Positions 1-9,086 are shown, counted from the first letter of the stretch. The stretch: DNA of 64,000 nucleotides from Novosphingobium taihuense (GCF_007830315.1 NZ_VLKJ01000001.1:496001-560000), one strand, 5' to 3'. Numbers and translations are program-made. Notes: a model not told the origin generated them from the letters alone.

Positions 1-1149
1 ATGATCGGCGGCGGCGTCACGCCGCAGGGCACGAACATCAAGCGCTTCCTGCCGCGCACGATCGACGAGGACCAGTGGCAATGCGCCGACCGTGCGCTAA
101 GCTGGCTGTGGTCTGAATTCGGGCCGAAGACCGTCCCTGCGGTCAAGCCGCTGAAGGACGGCGAGAAGCCCAAGGTCAACATCCTCGGGCCATCCTACGG
201 CATGTTCAACATGGCGAGCGACCTGCACGAGATCCGTCGCCTGATTGAGGGCATCGGTGCAGAGGTCAACATGGCCTTCCCGCTGGGCAGCCATCTGGCC
301 GACGTGCGCAAGCTTGCCGATGCACAGGCCAACGTCTGCATGTACCGCGAATTCGGCCGCAACTTGTGCGAGTTGATGGAGCGGCCTTATTTCCAGGCGC
401 CCATCGGGCTCGACAGCACGACGAAATTCCTGCGCGCGCTCGCCGCCGAACTCGGGCTCGATCCCGAACCGTTCATCGAGCGCGAGAAGCACACCACGAT
501 CAAGCCGCTTTGGGACCTGTGGCGCTCGGTCACGCAGGATTTCTTCGCCACCGCCAGCTTCGGCATCGTCGCGAACGAGACCTACGCACGGGGCATCCGC
601 AAGTTTTTGGAAGACGACATGGGCCTGCCCTGCACGTTCGCGTTCTCGCGCCGTGCCGGGGTGAAGCCCAGGAACGAGGACGTGCGCGCGGCCATCCACG
701 CCACGCCCCCGCTGGTGCTGTTCGGCAGCTATAACGAACGCATGTACAACGCCGAAAAGGGCGGGCGGTCGATCTACATCCCGGCAAGCTTCCCCGGCGC
801 TGCGATCCGCCGTCACATCGGCACGCCATTCATGGGCTACTCCGGGGCAACCTACCTCGTCCAGGAAGTGTGCAACGCGCTGTTTGACGCGCTGTTCAAC
901 ATCATCCCGCTCTCGACCCAGCTCGATCAGGTCGAGGCCACGCCCGCGCGCGACCATCGCGAACTGCCGTGGGACGAGGACGCCAAGACCCGGCTCGACC
1001 AGATCGTCGAGGCTCAACCGGTACTGGTGCGCATTTCCGCCGCCAAGCGCCTGCGCGATGCTGCAGAACGCGCCGCGCGCGCCCACGGGGAGTCCCGCGT
1101 CAATGCGGACAGGCTGGCCGACGCGATGCTCGAGGCGCAGGTCGCATGA
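1..1149 (+). CDS. bchZ: Chlorophyllide a reductase subunit Z, 5'-truncated by window edge
   Basis: This is the C-terminal 382 residues of BchZ. With BchX (reductase) and BchY it forms chlorophyllide a reductase, a nitrogenase-like enzyme that reduces ring B and turns the chlorin into a bacteriochlorin. The frame is open from the first base and the first residues ([18 protein letters not shown]) are internal BchZ sequence, so the Met at position 1 is not the true start. BchZ is usually about 480-490 residues, so roughly 100 lie outside the window. The nitrogenase MoFe-like fold fits the segment [20 protein letters not shown]. It is followed 159 bases later by pufB, the usual bchZ-puf junction. 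No pufQ is present in between. Confidence 0.95.
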   Translation: MIGGGVTPQGTNIKRFLPRTIDEDQWQCADRALSWLWSEFGPKTVPAVKPLKDGEKPKVNILGPSYGMFNMASDLHEIRRLIEGIGAEVNMAFPLGSHLADVRKLADAQANVCMYREFGRNLCELMERPYFQAPIGLDSTTKFLRALAAELGLDPEPFIEREKHTTIKPLWDLWRSVTQDFFATASFGIVANETYARGIRKFLEDDMGLPCTFAFSRRAGVKPRNEDVRAAIHATPPLVLFGSYNERMYNAEKGGRSIYIPASFPGAAIRRHIGTPFMGYSGATYLVQEVCNALFDALFNIIPLSTQLDQVEATPARDHRELPWDEDAKTRLDQIVEAQPVLVRISAAKRLRDAAERAARAHGESRVNADRLADAMLEAQVA

Positions 1150-1308
1150 CCGGCGCCACTCACCTTTCCGCCGCTTCGGCAGGCGCAACCGATTGCTCGG
1201 TAACCGATCTCCGGTCGCCGCGCACCCCCATCCCCGCAGGTCTCCCTGCGTGGATACCGAAAGAGGTCTTCCGCCTCTCGCACACCAACAACGACTGGAG
1301 ATTGGGCA

Positions 1309-1464
1309 ATGAGTGATCAAGACGATCGCTTCGGGCTGAGGACCTACCTCACGCCTGAGGAAGCAAAGGAATTCCACAAACTGTTCGTGAGCAGCTTCGT
1401 CGGCTTCACCGCCGTCGCAGTGGTCGCACACGTCCTCGTCTGGATGTGGAAGCCCTGGCTCTGA
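1309..1464 (+). CDS. pufB: Light-harvesting complex 1 beta polypeptide
   Basis: This is the 51-residue LH1 beta subunit, which binds bacteriochlorophyll a and carotenoid in the antenna ring around the reaction centre. A polar N-terminus ([10 protein letters not shown]) and an [10 protein letters not shown] amphipathic stretch lead into one membrane helix. The helix carries the conserved His41 that ligates bacteriochlorophyll and ends in an aromatic WMWKPWL tail, as expected for LH1 beta. GGAG at 1297-1300 sits 8 bases before the ATG. pufA follows 66 bases downstream. The length and motif match the family closely. Confidence 0.95.
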   Translation: MSDQDDRFGLRTYLTPEEAKEFHKLFVSSFVGFTAVAVVAHVLVWMWKPWL

Positions 1465-1530
1465 CACACCTCTCCACCGACCGGCGTACGGTGGGTGGAA
1501 ATCTGATTAACTTGCACAAGGACTAAGACC

Positions 1531-1716
1531 ATGTGGAGGATTTGGCTCATTTTCGATCCGCGCAGGGCACTCGTTGCACTGTTCGCGTTCCTTTTCGTGC
1601 TCGCGCTGGTGATTCACTTCATCCTGCTCAGCACCGATACCTTCAACTGGCTCGACGGCCCGAATTCGGCCCAGGGCATGGCACAGGCAGCAGCAGCGGC
1701 GCCGCCGGCGTCCTGA
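1531..1716 (+). CDS. pufA: Light-harvesting complex 1 alpha polypeptide
   Basis: This is the 61-residue LH1 alpha subunit, partner of PufB in the antenna ring. It starts [12 protein letters not shown], the typical alpha N-terminus, and has one hydrophobic helix with the bacteriochlorophyll-ligating His29 (ALVIHF). NWLDGP follows on the periplasmic side. The C-terminus is an Ala/Pro-rich extension ([11 protein letters not shown]) that probably is disordered or processed; the processing is an inference. AAGGA at 1518-1522 precedes the ATG. The gene lies between pufB and a stem-loop that separates it from pufL. Confidence 0.95.
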   Translation: MWRIWLIFDPRRALVALFAFLFVLALVIHFILLSTDTFNWLDGPNSAQGMAQAAAAAPPAS

Positions 1717-1731
1717 TTACAGCCTGTGCGA

Positions 1732-1759
1732 GAGGCGGCGGCGCTCCCGTCGCCGCCTC
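1732..1759 (+). promoter_or_regulatory. pufA-pufL intercistronic stem-loop
   Basis: GAGGCGGCG at 1732-1740 pairs perfectly with CGCCGCCTC at 1751-1759. A G-T and a C-G pair extend the stem to 11 base pairs with a 6-base loop. No T-run follows, so it is not an intrinsic terminator. In Rhodobacter, hairpins here block 3'-to-5' decay and leave pufBA mRNA more abundant than pufLM mRNA. The same role is inferred here from position and structure. Confidence 0.7.
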
Positions 1760-1819
1760 CGGTGGCTGCAAGAGCCAACAACTGACCCCGTCAGCAAAGG
1801 TGGGGTGGGAACAATCAAG

Positions 1820-1838
1820 CCCGTCGCGCCGCGGCGGG
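1820..1838 (+). promoter_or_regulatory. Second stem-loop abutting the pufL ribosome binding site
   Basis: CCCGTCGC (1820-1827) can pair with GCGGCGGG (1831-1838), with one G-T pair, around a 3-base loop. The 3' arm runs directly into the pufL Shine-Dalgarno stretch GGGGAGGGG. It could be a second decay barrier or could modulate pufL translation initiation. Only the pairing is seen; the function is inferred. Confidence 0.45.
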
Positions 1839-1851
1839 GAGGGGTAGAACC

Positions 1852-2676
1852 ATGGCACTCCTTAGTTTCGAACGAAAATACCGCGTTCGCGGTGGCACGT
1901 TGATCGGCGGCGACCTGTTCGATTTCTGGGTGGGTCCGTTCTACGTCGGTTTCTTCGGTGTGGTGACCGCGATCTTCGCGTCACTGGGCACCGCCCTCAT
2001 TTTCTATGCAGCCTCGCAAGGGCCGACGTGGAACCCGTGGCTGATCTCGATCGAGCCGCCCGATCTCAAGTACGGCCTCGGTCTGGCACCGCTGGCGCAA
2101 GGCGGGTTTTGGCAGATCATCACGGTCTGCGCGCTCGTCTCGTTCAGCAGCTGGGCGCTTCGTGAAGTCGAGATCTGCCGCAAGCTCGGCATGGGCTACC
2201 ATGTCCCTGCCGCGTTCAGCATGGCGATCTTCGCCTACTTCACGCTGGTGGTGATCCGCCCCGTCCTTCTGGGCGGATGGCACTTCGGCTTCCCATACGG
2301 AATATTCAGTCACCTCGATTGGGTTTCCAACACGGGATACCAGTACCTGCACTTCCACTACAATCCGGCACACATGCTCGCGGTCTCGTTCTTCTTTACC
2401 ACGGCACTGGCCCTGGCGCTGCACGGCGCTCTGGTCCTCTCGGCGGTGAACCCGCCAGCCGGCGGCGAAGTGAAGTCGCCCGAGTACGAGGACACCTTCT
2501 TCCGCGATCTCATCGGCTATTCGGTCGGCACGCTCGGCATTCACCGTGTCGGCCTGTTGCTGGCGATGAACGCCGGTTTCTGGAGCGCAGTGTGCATCGT
2601 GATCAGCGGGCCCCTGTGGACCAAGGGCTGGCCCGAATGGTGGACCTGGTGGCTCAACCTGCCGATCTGGTCGTGA
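1852..2676 (+). CDS. pufL: Photosynthetic reaction centre L subunit
   Basis: This 274-residue protein has five transmembrane helices and, with PufM, forms the core of the type II reaction centre that binds the special pair, bacteriopheophytins, quinones and iron. The segment HYNPAHM carries the special-pair His. ALHGALVL carries the first non-haem iron His and [11 protein letters not shown] the second. The C-terminus WWLNLPIW is typical. GGGGAGGGG lies upstream of the ATG. pufM starts 14 bases after the stop, so L and M are made from one message in equal amounts. Confidence 0.98.
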   Translation: MALLSFERKYRVRGGTLIGGDLFDFWVGPFYVGFFGVVTAIFASLGTALIFYAASQGPTWNPWLISIEPPDLKYGLGLAPLAQGGFWQIITVCALVSFSSWALREVEICRKLGMGYHVPAAFSMAIFAYFTLVVIRPVLLGGWHFGFPYGIFSHLDWVSNTGYQYLHFHYNPAHMLAVSFFFTTALALALHGALVLSAVNPPAGGEVKSPEYEDTFFRDLIGYSVGTLGIHRVGLLLAMNAGFWSAVCIVISGPLWTKGWPEWWTWWLNLPIWS

Positions 2677-2690
2677 AGGAGCACTGAGCG

Positions 2691-3665
2691 ATGGCGACCT
2701 ATCAGAACATTTTCACCCAGGTCCAGCTTCGTGGGCACCCCGAAGCAGGGATCGACCTTCCTCCCGGCAGCGAGCCGCGGATCGGAAAGGGTTCCTTCAA
2801 CCACCTCATGGGCATAATCGGCCATGCGCAGATCGGCCCGGTCTACCTCGGCTGGACCGGCGTATTCGCGCTGATCTTCGGCTTCTTCGCGATCGAGATC
2901 ATCGGGCTCAACATGCTCGCCTCGGTCAACTGGAACCCGATCCAGTTCGTGCGCATGCTGCCCTGGCTCTCGCTCGAACCGCCCGGACCGGAGTACGGTT
3001 TCACCCCCTTCGTGCCGCTGGCCAAGGGTGGCTGGTGGATCCTCGCCGGGTTTTTCCTGACGACCTCGATCATCCTGTGGTGGATTCGCACCTACACCCG
3101 CGCCCGTGCGCTGGGCATGGGAACGCACGTGGCATGGGCCTTCGCCTCGGCAATCTGGCTCTACCTCGTTCTCGGCTTCATCCGCCCGTTCTTCATGGGC
3201 TCGTGGGCAGAAAGCGTGCCGTTCGGCATCTTCCCGCACCTCGATTGGACCGCCGCCTTCTCGATCCGCTACGGCAACCTGTTCTACAATCCATTCCACG
3301 CCTTCTCGATCGCCTTCCTCTATGGCTCGACCCTGCTCTTCGCGATGCACGGTGCGACCATCCTGGCAGTCGGCCGCTACGGTGGTGAGCGCGAGATCGA
3401 GCAGATCACCGATCGCGGCACGGCTTCGGAACGCGCCGCGCTGTTCTGGCGCTGGACGATGGGCTTCAACGCCACGATGGAATCGATCCATCGCTGGGCG
3501 TGGTGGTTCGCAGTGCTGACGACGTTGACCGGCGGCATCGGCATCCTGCTGACCGGCACCGTGGTCGACAACTGGTACCTCTGGGCTCAGCAGCACGGCT
3601 ACGCCCCGATGTATCCCGATACCGGGGTCATCGATCCCGCCACGCTGGGGAGTGCGGGTCAATGA
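2691..3665 (+). CDS. pufM: Photosynthetic reaction centre M subunit
   Basis: This is the 324-residue M subunit, five membrane helices, partner of Puf[13 protein letters not shown] contains the special-pair His. FAMHGATIL and [11 protein letters not shown] contain iron-ligand histidines. The N-terminus [15 protein letters not shown] is the usual PufM start. The stop codon overlaps the pufC start (ATGA, 3662-3665), so pufC is translationally coupled. No pufX follows, which fits species that carry the tetraheme cytochrome instead. Confidence 0.98.
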   Translation: MATYQNIFTQVQLRGHPEAGIDLPPGSEPRIGKGSFNHLMGIIGHAQIGPVYLGWTGVFALIFGFFAIEIIGLNMLASVNWNPIQFVRMLPWLSLEPPGPEYGFTPFVPLAKGGWWILAGFFLTTSIILWWIRTYTRARALGMGTHVAWAFASAIWLYLVLGFIRPFFMGSWAESVPFGIFPHLDWTAAFSIRYGNLFYNPFHAFSIAFLYGSTLLFAMHGATILAVGRYGGEREIEQITDRGTASERAALFWRWTMGFNATMESIHRWAWWFAVLTTLTGGIGILLTGTVVDNWYLWAQQHGYAPMYPDTGVIDPATLGSAGQ

Positions 3666-4768
3666 AAAGGACAATCGCAATCGCCGCTCTGGCTTCTGCC
3701 GCGCTGACCCTGTCGGGCTGCGAGCTGGGGCCGAAGCAATCGGTGCAGAACGGGCATCGGGGCACGGGGATGGACACGGTTACCTTGAAGAAGGTGGCCA
3801 TGGCCAAGGACGATGTCCCCGCCCCGCCCTACGAAAGCCCCTCGACCGAGGGCCCGCGCGCCAGGGAGGTCTACCAGAACGTGCAGGTGCTGGGGGATGT
3901 CTCGGAAGAGCAGTTCACCTACACCATGGCCGCGATCACCGCCTGGGTGGCACCGGAAAAGGGCTGTAATTACTGCCACAATCCGGAGAACATGGCCTCG
4001 GACGAGATCTACACCAAGGTCGCCGCGCGCAAGATGTTGCAGATGACGCGCAACATCAACCAGAACTGGACGAAGCACGTTGCGACGACGGGAGTCACCT
4101 GCTGGACCTGCCACCGCGGCAACGCGATCCCGGCCAATTACTGGGCGCTGCCGGAACCAGGCACGAACGGCATCATCGGTAACCGCCACGGTCAGAACCA
4201 GCCACTTCCGGCCTCGGCCTACTCGTCGCTGCCCAACGCCTCGCTGGCCCTTTACCTCACCGGCGATCCGAAGACCGACAAGTCGATCCGCGTTGTCTCC
4301 GATGGCATGCACCCCACGACGGCGAACAAGCTGTCGGTCAAGGAAACCGAGCCGCAGTATGCGCTCATGAACCACATCTCGACCTCGCTCGGGGTGAACT
4401 GCACGTTCTGTCACAACGCCCAGGCGTTCAAGCCGTGGAACATCAGCACGCCCAAGCGCGCCACGGCGTGGTACGGCCTGCGCATGGTTCGTGACATAAA
4501 TGGCCAGTATATCAGCACCTTGAAGGACGTCTTCCCGGCGCATCGCAAGGGGCCGATGGGCGATCCGTTCAAGGTAAGCTGCGCCACCTGCCACCAGGGC
4601 AAGAGCAAGCCCATGGGCGGGTACAAGATGGCCAAGGACTACCCGGCGCTGTGGGGTTCGCCCACTGCAACGCCAGCAGCAGTTCCGGCTGCCCCTGCGG
4701 CGGCTCCGGCTGCTCCGGCGGAGCCTGCCGCTCCCGTGGCAGGTGCGGTGACCACCGCAACGCACTGA
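3662..4768 (+). CDS. pufC: Reaction centre tetraheme cytochrome c subunit, lipoprotein
   Basis: This 368-residue periplasmic cytochrome is bound to the reaction centre and re-reduces the photo-oxidised special pair. Its signal peptide ends in the lipobox LSGC (Cys20), so it is anchored by lipid. Four haem motifs are visible: CNYCH (102-106), CWTCH (147-151), CTFCH (247-251) and CATCH (307-311). Met residues at suitable spacing upstream of the motifs could be axial ligands. The last 35 residues are an Ala/Pro-rich tail, not needed for haem binding, probably a flexible extension. The ATG at 3662 overlaps the pufM stop by 4 bases; longer upstream readings lie inside pufM and are rejected. Confidence 0.97.
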   Translation: MKRTIAIAALASAALTLSGCELGPKQSVQNGHRGTGMDTVTLKKVAMAKDDVPAPPYESPSTEGPRAREVYQNVQVLGDVSEEQFTYTMAAITAWVAPEKGCNYCHNPENMASDEIYTKVAARKMLQMTRNINQNWTKHVATTGVTCWTCHRGNAIPANYWALPEPGTNGIIGNRHGQNQPLPASAYSSLPNASLALYLTGDPKTDKSIRVVSDGMHPTTANKLSVKETEPQYALMNHISTSLGVNCTFCHNAQAFKPWNISTPKRATAWYGLRMVRDINGQYISTLKDVFPAHRKGPMGDPFKVSCATCHQGKSKPMGGYKMAKDYPALWGSPTATPAAVPAAPAAAPAAPAEPAAPVAGAVTTATH

Positions 4769-4794
4769 TCCCCCGCAGAAATGTGGGACCTGAG

Positions 4795-4830
4795 GGGGCC
4801 GCCCGGCATATGCCCGGCGGCCCCTTTTTT
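4795..4830 (+). terminator. Intrinsic terminator of the puf operon
   Basis: A 14-base-pair GC-rich inverted repeat (arms GGGGCCGCCCGGCA and TGCCCGGCGGCCCC, one mismatch) ends in six T residues at 4825-4830. It lies 26 bases after the pufC stop and separates puf from the converging tspO block. Confidence 0.9.
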
Positions 4831-4916
4831 GATTTCCAACTCTATAGGGACTCCATGGCAACTCTCGGAGGCAGAAGGCCAACTCCCCCGAACGAAGCCC
4901 ATGCGAACGGAGGCGT

Positions 4917-5168
4917 TCAACGGGCTCGCGCGCGCCGCATCACATCGGCGAGATGAACCGGAAAAGAGAGCGCGATCGGTAGCGATATCCATGGCCAATC
5001 CGCCCCGGTCAAAGCCGCCCGAAGTCCTACAACGATGAGTGCCGCCGGAAGCAGCATCGTGGTGAGGTCTCCAACTTTCCAACCGCGCCGCCAGAGCCAA
5101 AGCGCTTCGAGCGCGAGGGCGGCGAGGACGATGTCTGCCGCGTGGCCTGAGGCGAACAGCGCTTCCAA
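4917..5168 (-). CDS. Small membrane protein downstream of tspO, function unknown
   Basis: This predicted 83-residue protein begins MEALFASGHAADIVL and has two or three hydrophobic stretches (ADIVLAALALEALWLW, TMLLPAALIVVGLRAAL, ISLPIALSFPVHLADV). It ends in a basic tail, MRRARAR. It lies 9 bases after tspO on the same strand and is probably the last gene of the ppaA-ppsR-bchG-pucC-bchP-tspO transcript. I do not recognise a named family. The regular alternation of hydrophobic helices and charged loops and the operon position support a real gene. A role in tetrapyrrole or oxygen sensing with TspO is only a guess from position. Confidence 0.65.
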   Translation of the reverse strand: MEALFASGHAADIVLAALALEALWLWRRGWKVGDLTTMLLPAALIVVGLRAALTGADWPWISLPIALSFPVHLADVMRRARAR

Positions 5169-5177
5169 TGCCGGTCC

Positions 5178-5660
5178 CTAACCGAAGGGTGCGTTGAGGC
5201 GCACGATTTCCCAGTTGAGCGCGCCTGCGACCGTTACCCACACGATGTAGGGCAGGAGCAGGACTGCAGAAAAGCGAGAAAGGCGGCCGCAATAGGCGAT
5301 CAGGACGGCGATGGAGAGCCAGAGCAGGCACAGTTCCCAGAACGCCCAATCAGGCCGCTGCATCCGGAAAAAGAGCAGGCTCCACAATATGTTGAGGAAG
5401 CCGTTGAGCGCGAAGAGGCCAATCACCGTGTCCGAGGTGCGCGAATCCTTCGCCGCGCGCCAGGCCGCAACGCCGGCGATAGCGCAGAGCGCGAAGATCG
5501 TGGTCCAGGCTATCGGGAAGACCGGGCGCGGCGGGGTGAAGTCCGGTTTGATCAGAGAATCGTACCACGGACCAAGATCGGTGATCGTCCCGCCGACCAT
5601 TGCGGTGGCAAAGGCGGCGAGCGAGGCGATCCCGATCGGGACAAAGGCCGCCCGGCTCAT
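5178..5660 (-). CDS. tspO: TspO/MBR-family tryptophan-rich sensory protein
   Basis: This 160-residue protein has five predicted membrane helices. The family hallmark WYDSLIKPDFTPPRPVFP is followed by a Trp-rich, hydrophobic body (WSLLFF, WAFWELCLLWL, PYIVWVTVAGALNWEIVRLN). TspO (also called CrtK) binds porphyrin intermediates in the outer membrane of Rhodobacter and represses photosynthesis genes under oxygen. I chose the ATG at 5660, which overlaps the bchP stop by 4 bases and starts MSRAAFVPIGIASL. An upstream extension to 5798 lies inside bchP and is not TspO-like. The location directly behind bchP is common in phototrophic sphingomonads. Confidence 0.93.
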   Translation of the reverse strand: MSRAAFVPIGIASLAAFATAMVGGTITDLGPWYDSLIKPDFTPPRPVFPIAWTTIFALCAIAGVAAWRAAKDSRTSDTVIGLFALNGFLNILWSLLFFRMQRPDWAFWELCLLWLSIAVLIAYCGRLSRFSAVLLLPYIVWVTVAGALNWEIVRLNAPFG

Positions 5661-6868
5661 CCCGCAGCAGGCCTCAGGCCGAGCAAGTGCGCGCAATCCT
5701 TGAAGAATATTCGCACGTGCGCCATCGGGTTGGCTCGGACCAGCTTCTTGTTCATGTAGGCCTGCCAGGTCAGTTTCTGGACATCCTTGTCGGCGCACAT
5801 ATCAACGAAACGCTCGCGGCGCTTGTCGCTCGAGTACCAGAAATACTGCATGATGCCGAGAATCCAGAACACCCGGCCATGCTCGCGCAGAAACGCCTTG
5901 CGCGCCTGCTTCAGCACGACGGGATTGCCGGTGGCGATGAAGGCATCGGCGGTTTGCGCGGCGATGCGTCCGCAGACCATCGCGTAGTAGATCCCCTCGC
6001 CCGAGGCCGGAGCGACGACGCCAGCGGCATCGCCCGCAACCAGTACATCGCGGCCGTTGTCCCAATGCTTCAGGGGCTTGAGCGGGATCGGCGCACCTTC
6101 ACGGCGGATCGTGTCGCAACCTTCAAGACCCAGTTCCTCGCGCATCTGCTTGACCGAACCGCGCAGGGAGAAGCCCTTGTTGGCACTGCCGACGCCGATG
6201 CTGGAGGTCTCGCCATGGGGGAAGACCCATGCGTAGAAATCTGGCGAGAGCTTGCCCTGATAGAGGACGTCGCAGCGGGTGGCGTCGAAGCCCTGGGGCG
6301 TGCTTTGCGGCGAGCGGACGACTTCATGGTAGGCAAAGACGCAAGGGTTCCGTTCGGCCCCCGGAATGTTTTCGCGGGCGACGCCCGAGCGGGCACCGTC
6401 TGCGCCGATGACCAGACGGGCGCGGACCTTCTGCACTTCGCCACCCCGAGATTCGCGGTAGCAGACGACTGCGCCATGCTGACCGTCGCGCTCGATGGCT
6501 TCATAGGTGCCGGTCCGGCGTTCCGCCCCGGCGCTGGCGGCGCGGGCCCGGAGCCATTCGTCAAAATGGTCGCGGTCCACCATGCCGACGTAGCCGATCT
6601 CGCCCACCGGCATGTCGACCGCGCGGTTGGACGGGGCGACCATGCGGGCGGAGCGGGCACGCGCGACGAGGAGCGATTGCGGCACCTCGAACTCTTCGAG
6701 CAGGCGGGGCGGGACGGCACCGCCGCAGGGCTTGATCCGCCCTGCCCGGTCAAGCAGCAGGACCTTGCGGCCCACGCGCGCCAGATCCCACGCGGCCGTG
6801 GCGCCCGAAGGCCCGCCGCCGATCACCACCACGTCAAAATCGGTTCCCGTTTCCTGTTGGCCTTTCAT
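5657..6868 (-). CDS. bchP: Geranylgeranyl diphosphate/bacteriochlorophyll reductase
   Basis: This 403-residue flavoprotein reduces the geranylgeranyl tail of bacteriochlorophyll a to phytyl in three steps. The N-terminus shows an FAD Rossmann motif (VVVIGGGPSGATAAWDLA). It is followed by the ChlP/BchP signature KPCGGAVPP, which continues as RLLEEFEVP, and a second dinucleotide segment VIGADGARSGVAR. DVLVAGDAAGVVAPASGEG is the second FAD-contact motif of the family. Its start overlaps the stop of the preceding PucC-family gene and its stop overlaps tspO, so the three are coupled. It acts after BchG in the pathway. Confidence 0.96.
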   Translation of the reverse strand: MKGQQETGTDFDVVVIGGGPSGATAAWDLARVGRKVLLLDRAGRIKPCGGAVPPRLLEEFEVPQSLLVARARSARMVAPSNRAVDMPVGEIGYVGMVDRDHFDEWLRARAASAGAERRTGTYEAIERDGQHGAVVCYRESRGGEVQKVRARLVIGADGARSGVARENIPGAERNPCVFAYHEVVRSPQSTPQGFDATRCDVLYQGKLSPDFYAWVFPHGETSSIGVGSANKGFSLRGSVKQMREELGLEGCDTIRREGAPIPLKPLKHWDNGRDVLVAGDAAGVVAPASGEGIYYAMVCGRIAAQTADAFIATGNPVVLKQARKAFLREHGRVFWILGIMQYFWYSSDKRRERFVDMCADKDVQKLTWQAYMNKKLVRANPMAHVRIFFKDCAHLLGLRPAAG

Positions 6869-8178
6869 ATGCCTGCCGTCCCGAATCTAGCGGCTGCGGA
6901 TCGCCGGTTCGTCACGCGCATTGCGAGGACCGCCGAGACCATGAACAGGCTCGCCTCGAGTGCGAAGATCAACTGGAAGGATTCTGTGACTTGGCCCGTG
7001 GCGCTGCGCGCCAGATCGACGCCGAGTGCGCCGGTAAGCCCGCCAAGTCCGAAGGCGATGGCCTGTGCCGTGCCCCAGACGCCCATGCGGACGCCTTCGC
7101 GGGTGCGCTTGCCCGCACCTGCGAGGCCCATCATCGAGCCGATGGCCGAGACGGCGAAAGCCCCATTGAAGAAACCGAGCGCGGCGATGTTGGCGGCAAG
7201 TGGCCAGCCGGGGCCTGCCTTGGCGGCAAGCGCAAGGCCGGTGAGCGCGAGCGCCGAACCGATGCAGCCGAGCATGGTCCAGACACGCAGTTCGATTGGC
7301 ATGCGCCCGGCAAAGGCGCTGCCGCCAAGCCCGGTGACGATCATGCCGACGAGAACGCCACCGTGCTGGACGCCGGACAGGCTGGTCGACTGGCCGGGCG
7401 ACATCTGGAAGACAAGGCCGGCGAATGGTTCGAGGATCAGGTCCTGCATCGAGTAGGCCAGCATCGAGACGAAGATGAACAGGGTGAAGCGGCGCGACTG
7501 CGGATCGCCGAGAATCTCGGCAATGGCTTCGCGCAAGGAGGCAGGCGGTTCGCGCGTTTCGGGTGCCATTGCGGCCCCGGCCCTTGCCTCGAGCCCGAGC
7601 ATGGCGAGGCAGGTGACGGTGATCGCTGCTGCGACTACGCCGCCCGAGACCATGAGCAGGCGCTGTTCGGAATAGGGATCGAGCAGGGCACCGGCGGTCC
7701 CGGCGGAAATGACGATCCCGAAGACCATCATGATCCATGTGGTTGCGGCCGCCGCCGCGCGCTTTTCAGGGGCAACGCCGGTAGCAAGAATGGCGAGCAT
7801 GGACGTGCCTGCTGCGCCAACGCCTGCGCCGATCAGGCTGAAGGCCAGCACGGCAAGGGCGATACCCAGTGTGCGGGAATCATCGAGCATCGTCGTGCCC
7901 TGCACCGCGAGCATGGTGCCTGCGCCGAGGATTGCCATGCCACCGATCACGAAGGGTGTGCGGCGGCGGCCAAGGTCGGAGCCATGGCCCCAGAGCGGGC
8001 GCGAAAGCTGAACCATGTAGTGCCAGGCGACGAGGCCTGCGGGGACGCCTGCGGCAAGGCCATATTCCAGCACCATCAACCGGTTGAGCAACGAAGTGGC
8101 GACCATGACCATCGCCCCGATCGAAGCCTGCACCGCGCCGAGCCGCACAATCGACCACCAGCCGAACCTGCCATTCAT
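6865..8178 (-). CDS. PucC/BCH2-family MFS protein between bchG and bchP (ORF428 type)
   Basis: This 437-residue, about 12-helix protein belongs to the BCD/PucC branch of the major facilitator family. That branch is tied to bacteriochlorophyll delivery or antenna assembly. It contains the family stretches LSRPLWGHGSDLGRRRTPF in loop 2-3 and SMQDLILEPFAGLVFQ. Its position between bchG and bchP matches ORF428 of Rhodobacter. The ATG at 8178 overlaps the bchG stop (TGATG); an extension to 8355 lies inside bchG and is rejected. lhaA at 20335 is a second member in the same window, so two paralogues may serve bacteriochlorophyll synthesis and LH1 assembly separately. Confidence 0.9.
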   Translation of the reverse strand: MNGRFGWWSIVRLGAVQASIGAMVMVATSLLNRLMVLEYGLAAGVPAGLVAWHYMVQLSRPLWGHGSDLGRRRTPFVIGGMAILGAGTMLAVQGTTMLDDSRTLGIALAVLAFSLIGAGVGAAGTSMLAILATGVAPEKRAAAAATTWIMMVFGIVISAGTAGALLDPYSEQRLLMVSGGVVAAAITVTCLAMLGLEARAGAAMAPETREPPASLREAIAEILGDPQSRRFTLFIFVSMLAYSMQDLILEPFAGLVFQMSPGQSTSLSGVQHGGVLVGMIVTGLGGSAFAGRMPIELRVWTMLGCIGSALALTGLALAAKAGPGWPLAANIAALGFFNGAFAVSAIGSMMGLAGAGKRTREGVRMGVWGTAQAIAFGLGGLTGALGVDLARSATGQVTESFQLIFALEASLFMVSAVLAMRVTNRRSAAARFGTAGI

Positions 8179-9080
8179 CAGATGTAACCTCCAAGCCCAA
8201 GCGCCGCCGCCAGCATGCCGAGCACGTAGAGCGAGACGCCTGTGGCGTTGTACCAGGGCGCATTCTTCGCCGGAGCCGAGACGAGCCTGGGCATCAGGCA
8301 GAGCTGCGCGAGCAGCAGGACACAGACTGCCGCGCCTGAAATCACGTGTCCCCACGACAGCATCAGCGCCACGACGGCTGCCTGCGGCGCGGCCATGACT
8401 GCGCTGGCGAGAATTGCGGCGGGCCGTTCACCCAGGACCACCGGCAGTGAGCGCAGGCCGGTTGCCCGATCTCCCTCCACGGCCTTGAAATCGTTGAGCG
8501 TCATGATGCCGTGCGCGCCGAAGCTGTAGAGCGCGAGGACAGCGATGACTTTGCCCGGTGGCAGGGCACCGGCCATGACGGCGGCACCTGTGAACCAGCT
8601 CAACCCTTCATACGTCAGCGCGACGACTGCCGGGCCAACCCAGCCACTCGTCTTCAGGCGGAACGGTGGAGCGCTATAGGCCCAGGCACAGAGCAGACCG
8701 ACGATCGTGGCGATGAGCACCCATTTGCCGCTGAGCGCCGCGACGACGAGCGAAAGCGCCGTCCAGATGATCGCGATGGCCAGACCCCATCGCCCGGCAA
8801 TCCGGCCCGAGGGGATCGGGCGGTTGGGCTCGTTGATGGCATCGACGTGACGATCGAACCAGTCGTTTACGGCCTGGCTGGTGCCGCAGACTAGCGGCCC
8901 CGTAAGTGCGATGCCCGCGAGCAGGAAAGTCCAGCGGCTGAGCGGCGCGACGCCCGACGACACGACGCCACACATCAGCGCCCACATCGGCGGAAACCAG
9001 GTAATCGGTTTGAGAAGTTCCAAGACGTCGCGAGCCGCCGGAGGCGGCGTTATCGTAGTCGAGACTGCCGATCGCGCCAT
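8178..9080 (-). CDS. bchG: Bacteriochlorophyll synthase
   Basis: This 300-residue UbiA-family prenyltransferase joins geranylgeranyl diphosphate to bacteriochlorophyllide a. The first Asp-rich motif is NDWFDRHVDAINEPNRP. The second conserved region is LNDFKAVEGDRATGLRSLP. About eight membrane helices fit the family length. The ATG at 9080 gives MARSAVSTT; there is no Shine-Dalgarno sequence in front of it, and a possible -10 (TAGTGT, 9092-9087) lies only 6 bases upstream, so translation may be leaderless. A PpsR-like site lies at 9110-9127. It heads the bchG-pucC-bchP-tspO run, with ppsR 49 bases upstream on the same strand. Confidence 0.96.
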   Translation of the reverse strand: MARSAVSTTITPPPAARDVLELLKPITWFPPMWALMCGVVSSGVAPLSRWTFLLAGIALTGPLVCGTSQAVNDWFDRHVDAINEPNRPIPSGRIAGRWGLAIAIIWTALSLVVAALSGKWVLIATIVGLLCAWAYSAPPFRLKTSGWVGPAVVALTYEGLSWFTGAAVMAGALPPGKVIAVLALYSFGAHGIMTLNDFKAVEGDRATGLRSLPVVLGERPAAILASAVMAAPQAAVVALMLSWGHVISGAAVCVLLLAQLCLMPRLVSAPAKNAPWYNATGVSLYVLGMLAAALGLGGYI

Positions 9081-9086
9081 GCCATG

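Noticed and set aside
1100..1310. PpsR-type operator just upstream of pufB
   Set aside because: No TGT-N12-ACA or one-off version was seen; the puf promoter probably lies further upstream, outside the window.
5600..7456. 618-codon plus-strand frame opposite bchP and the PucC-family gene
   Set aside because: Antisense shadow; composition is Ala/Arg/Gly-rich and irregular, with no motif, while the minus strand encodes clear enzymes.
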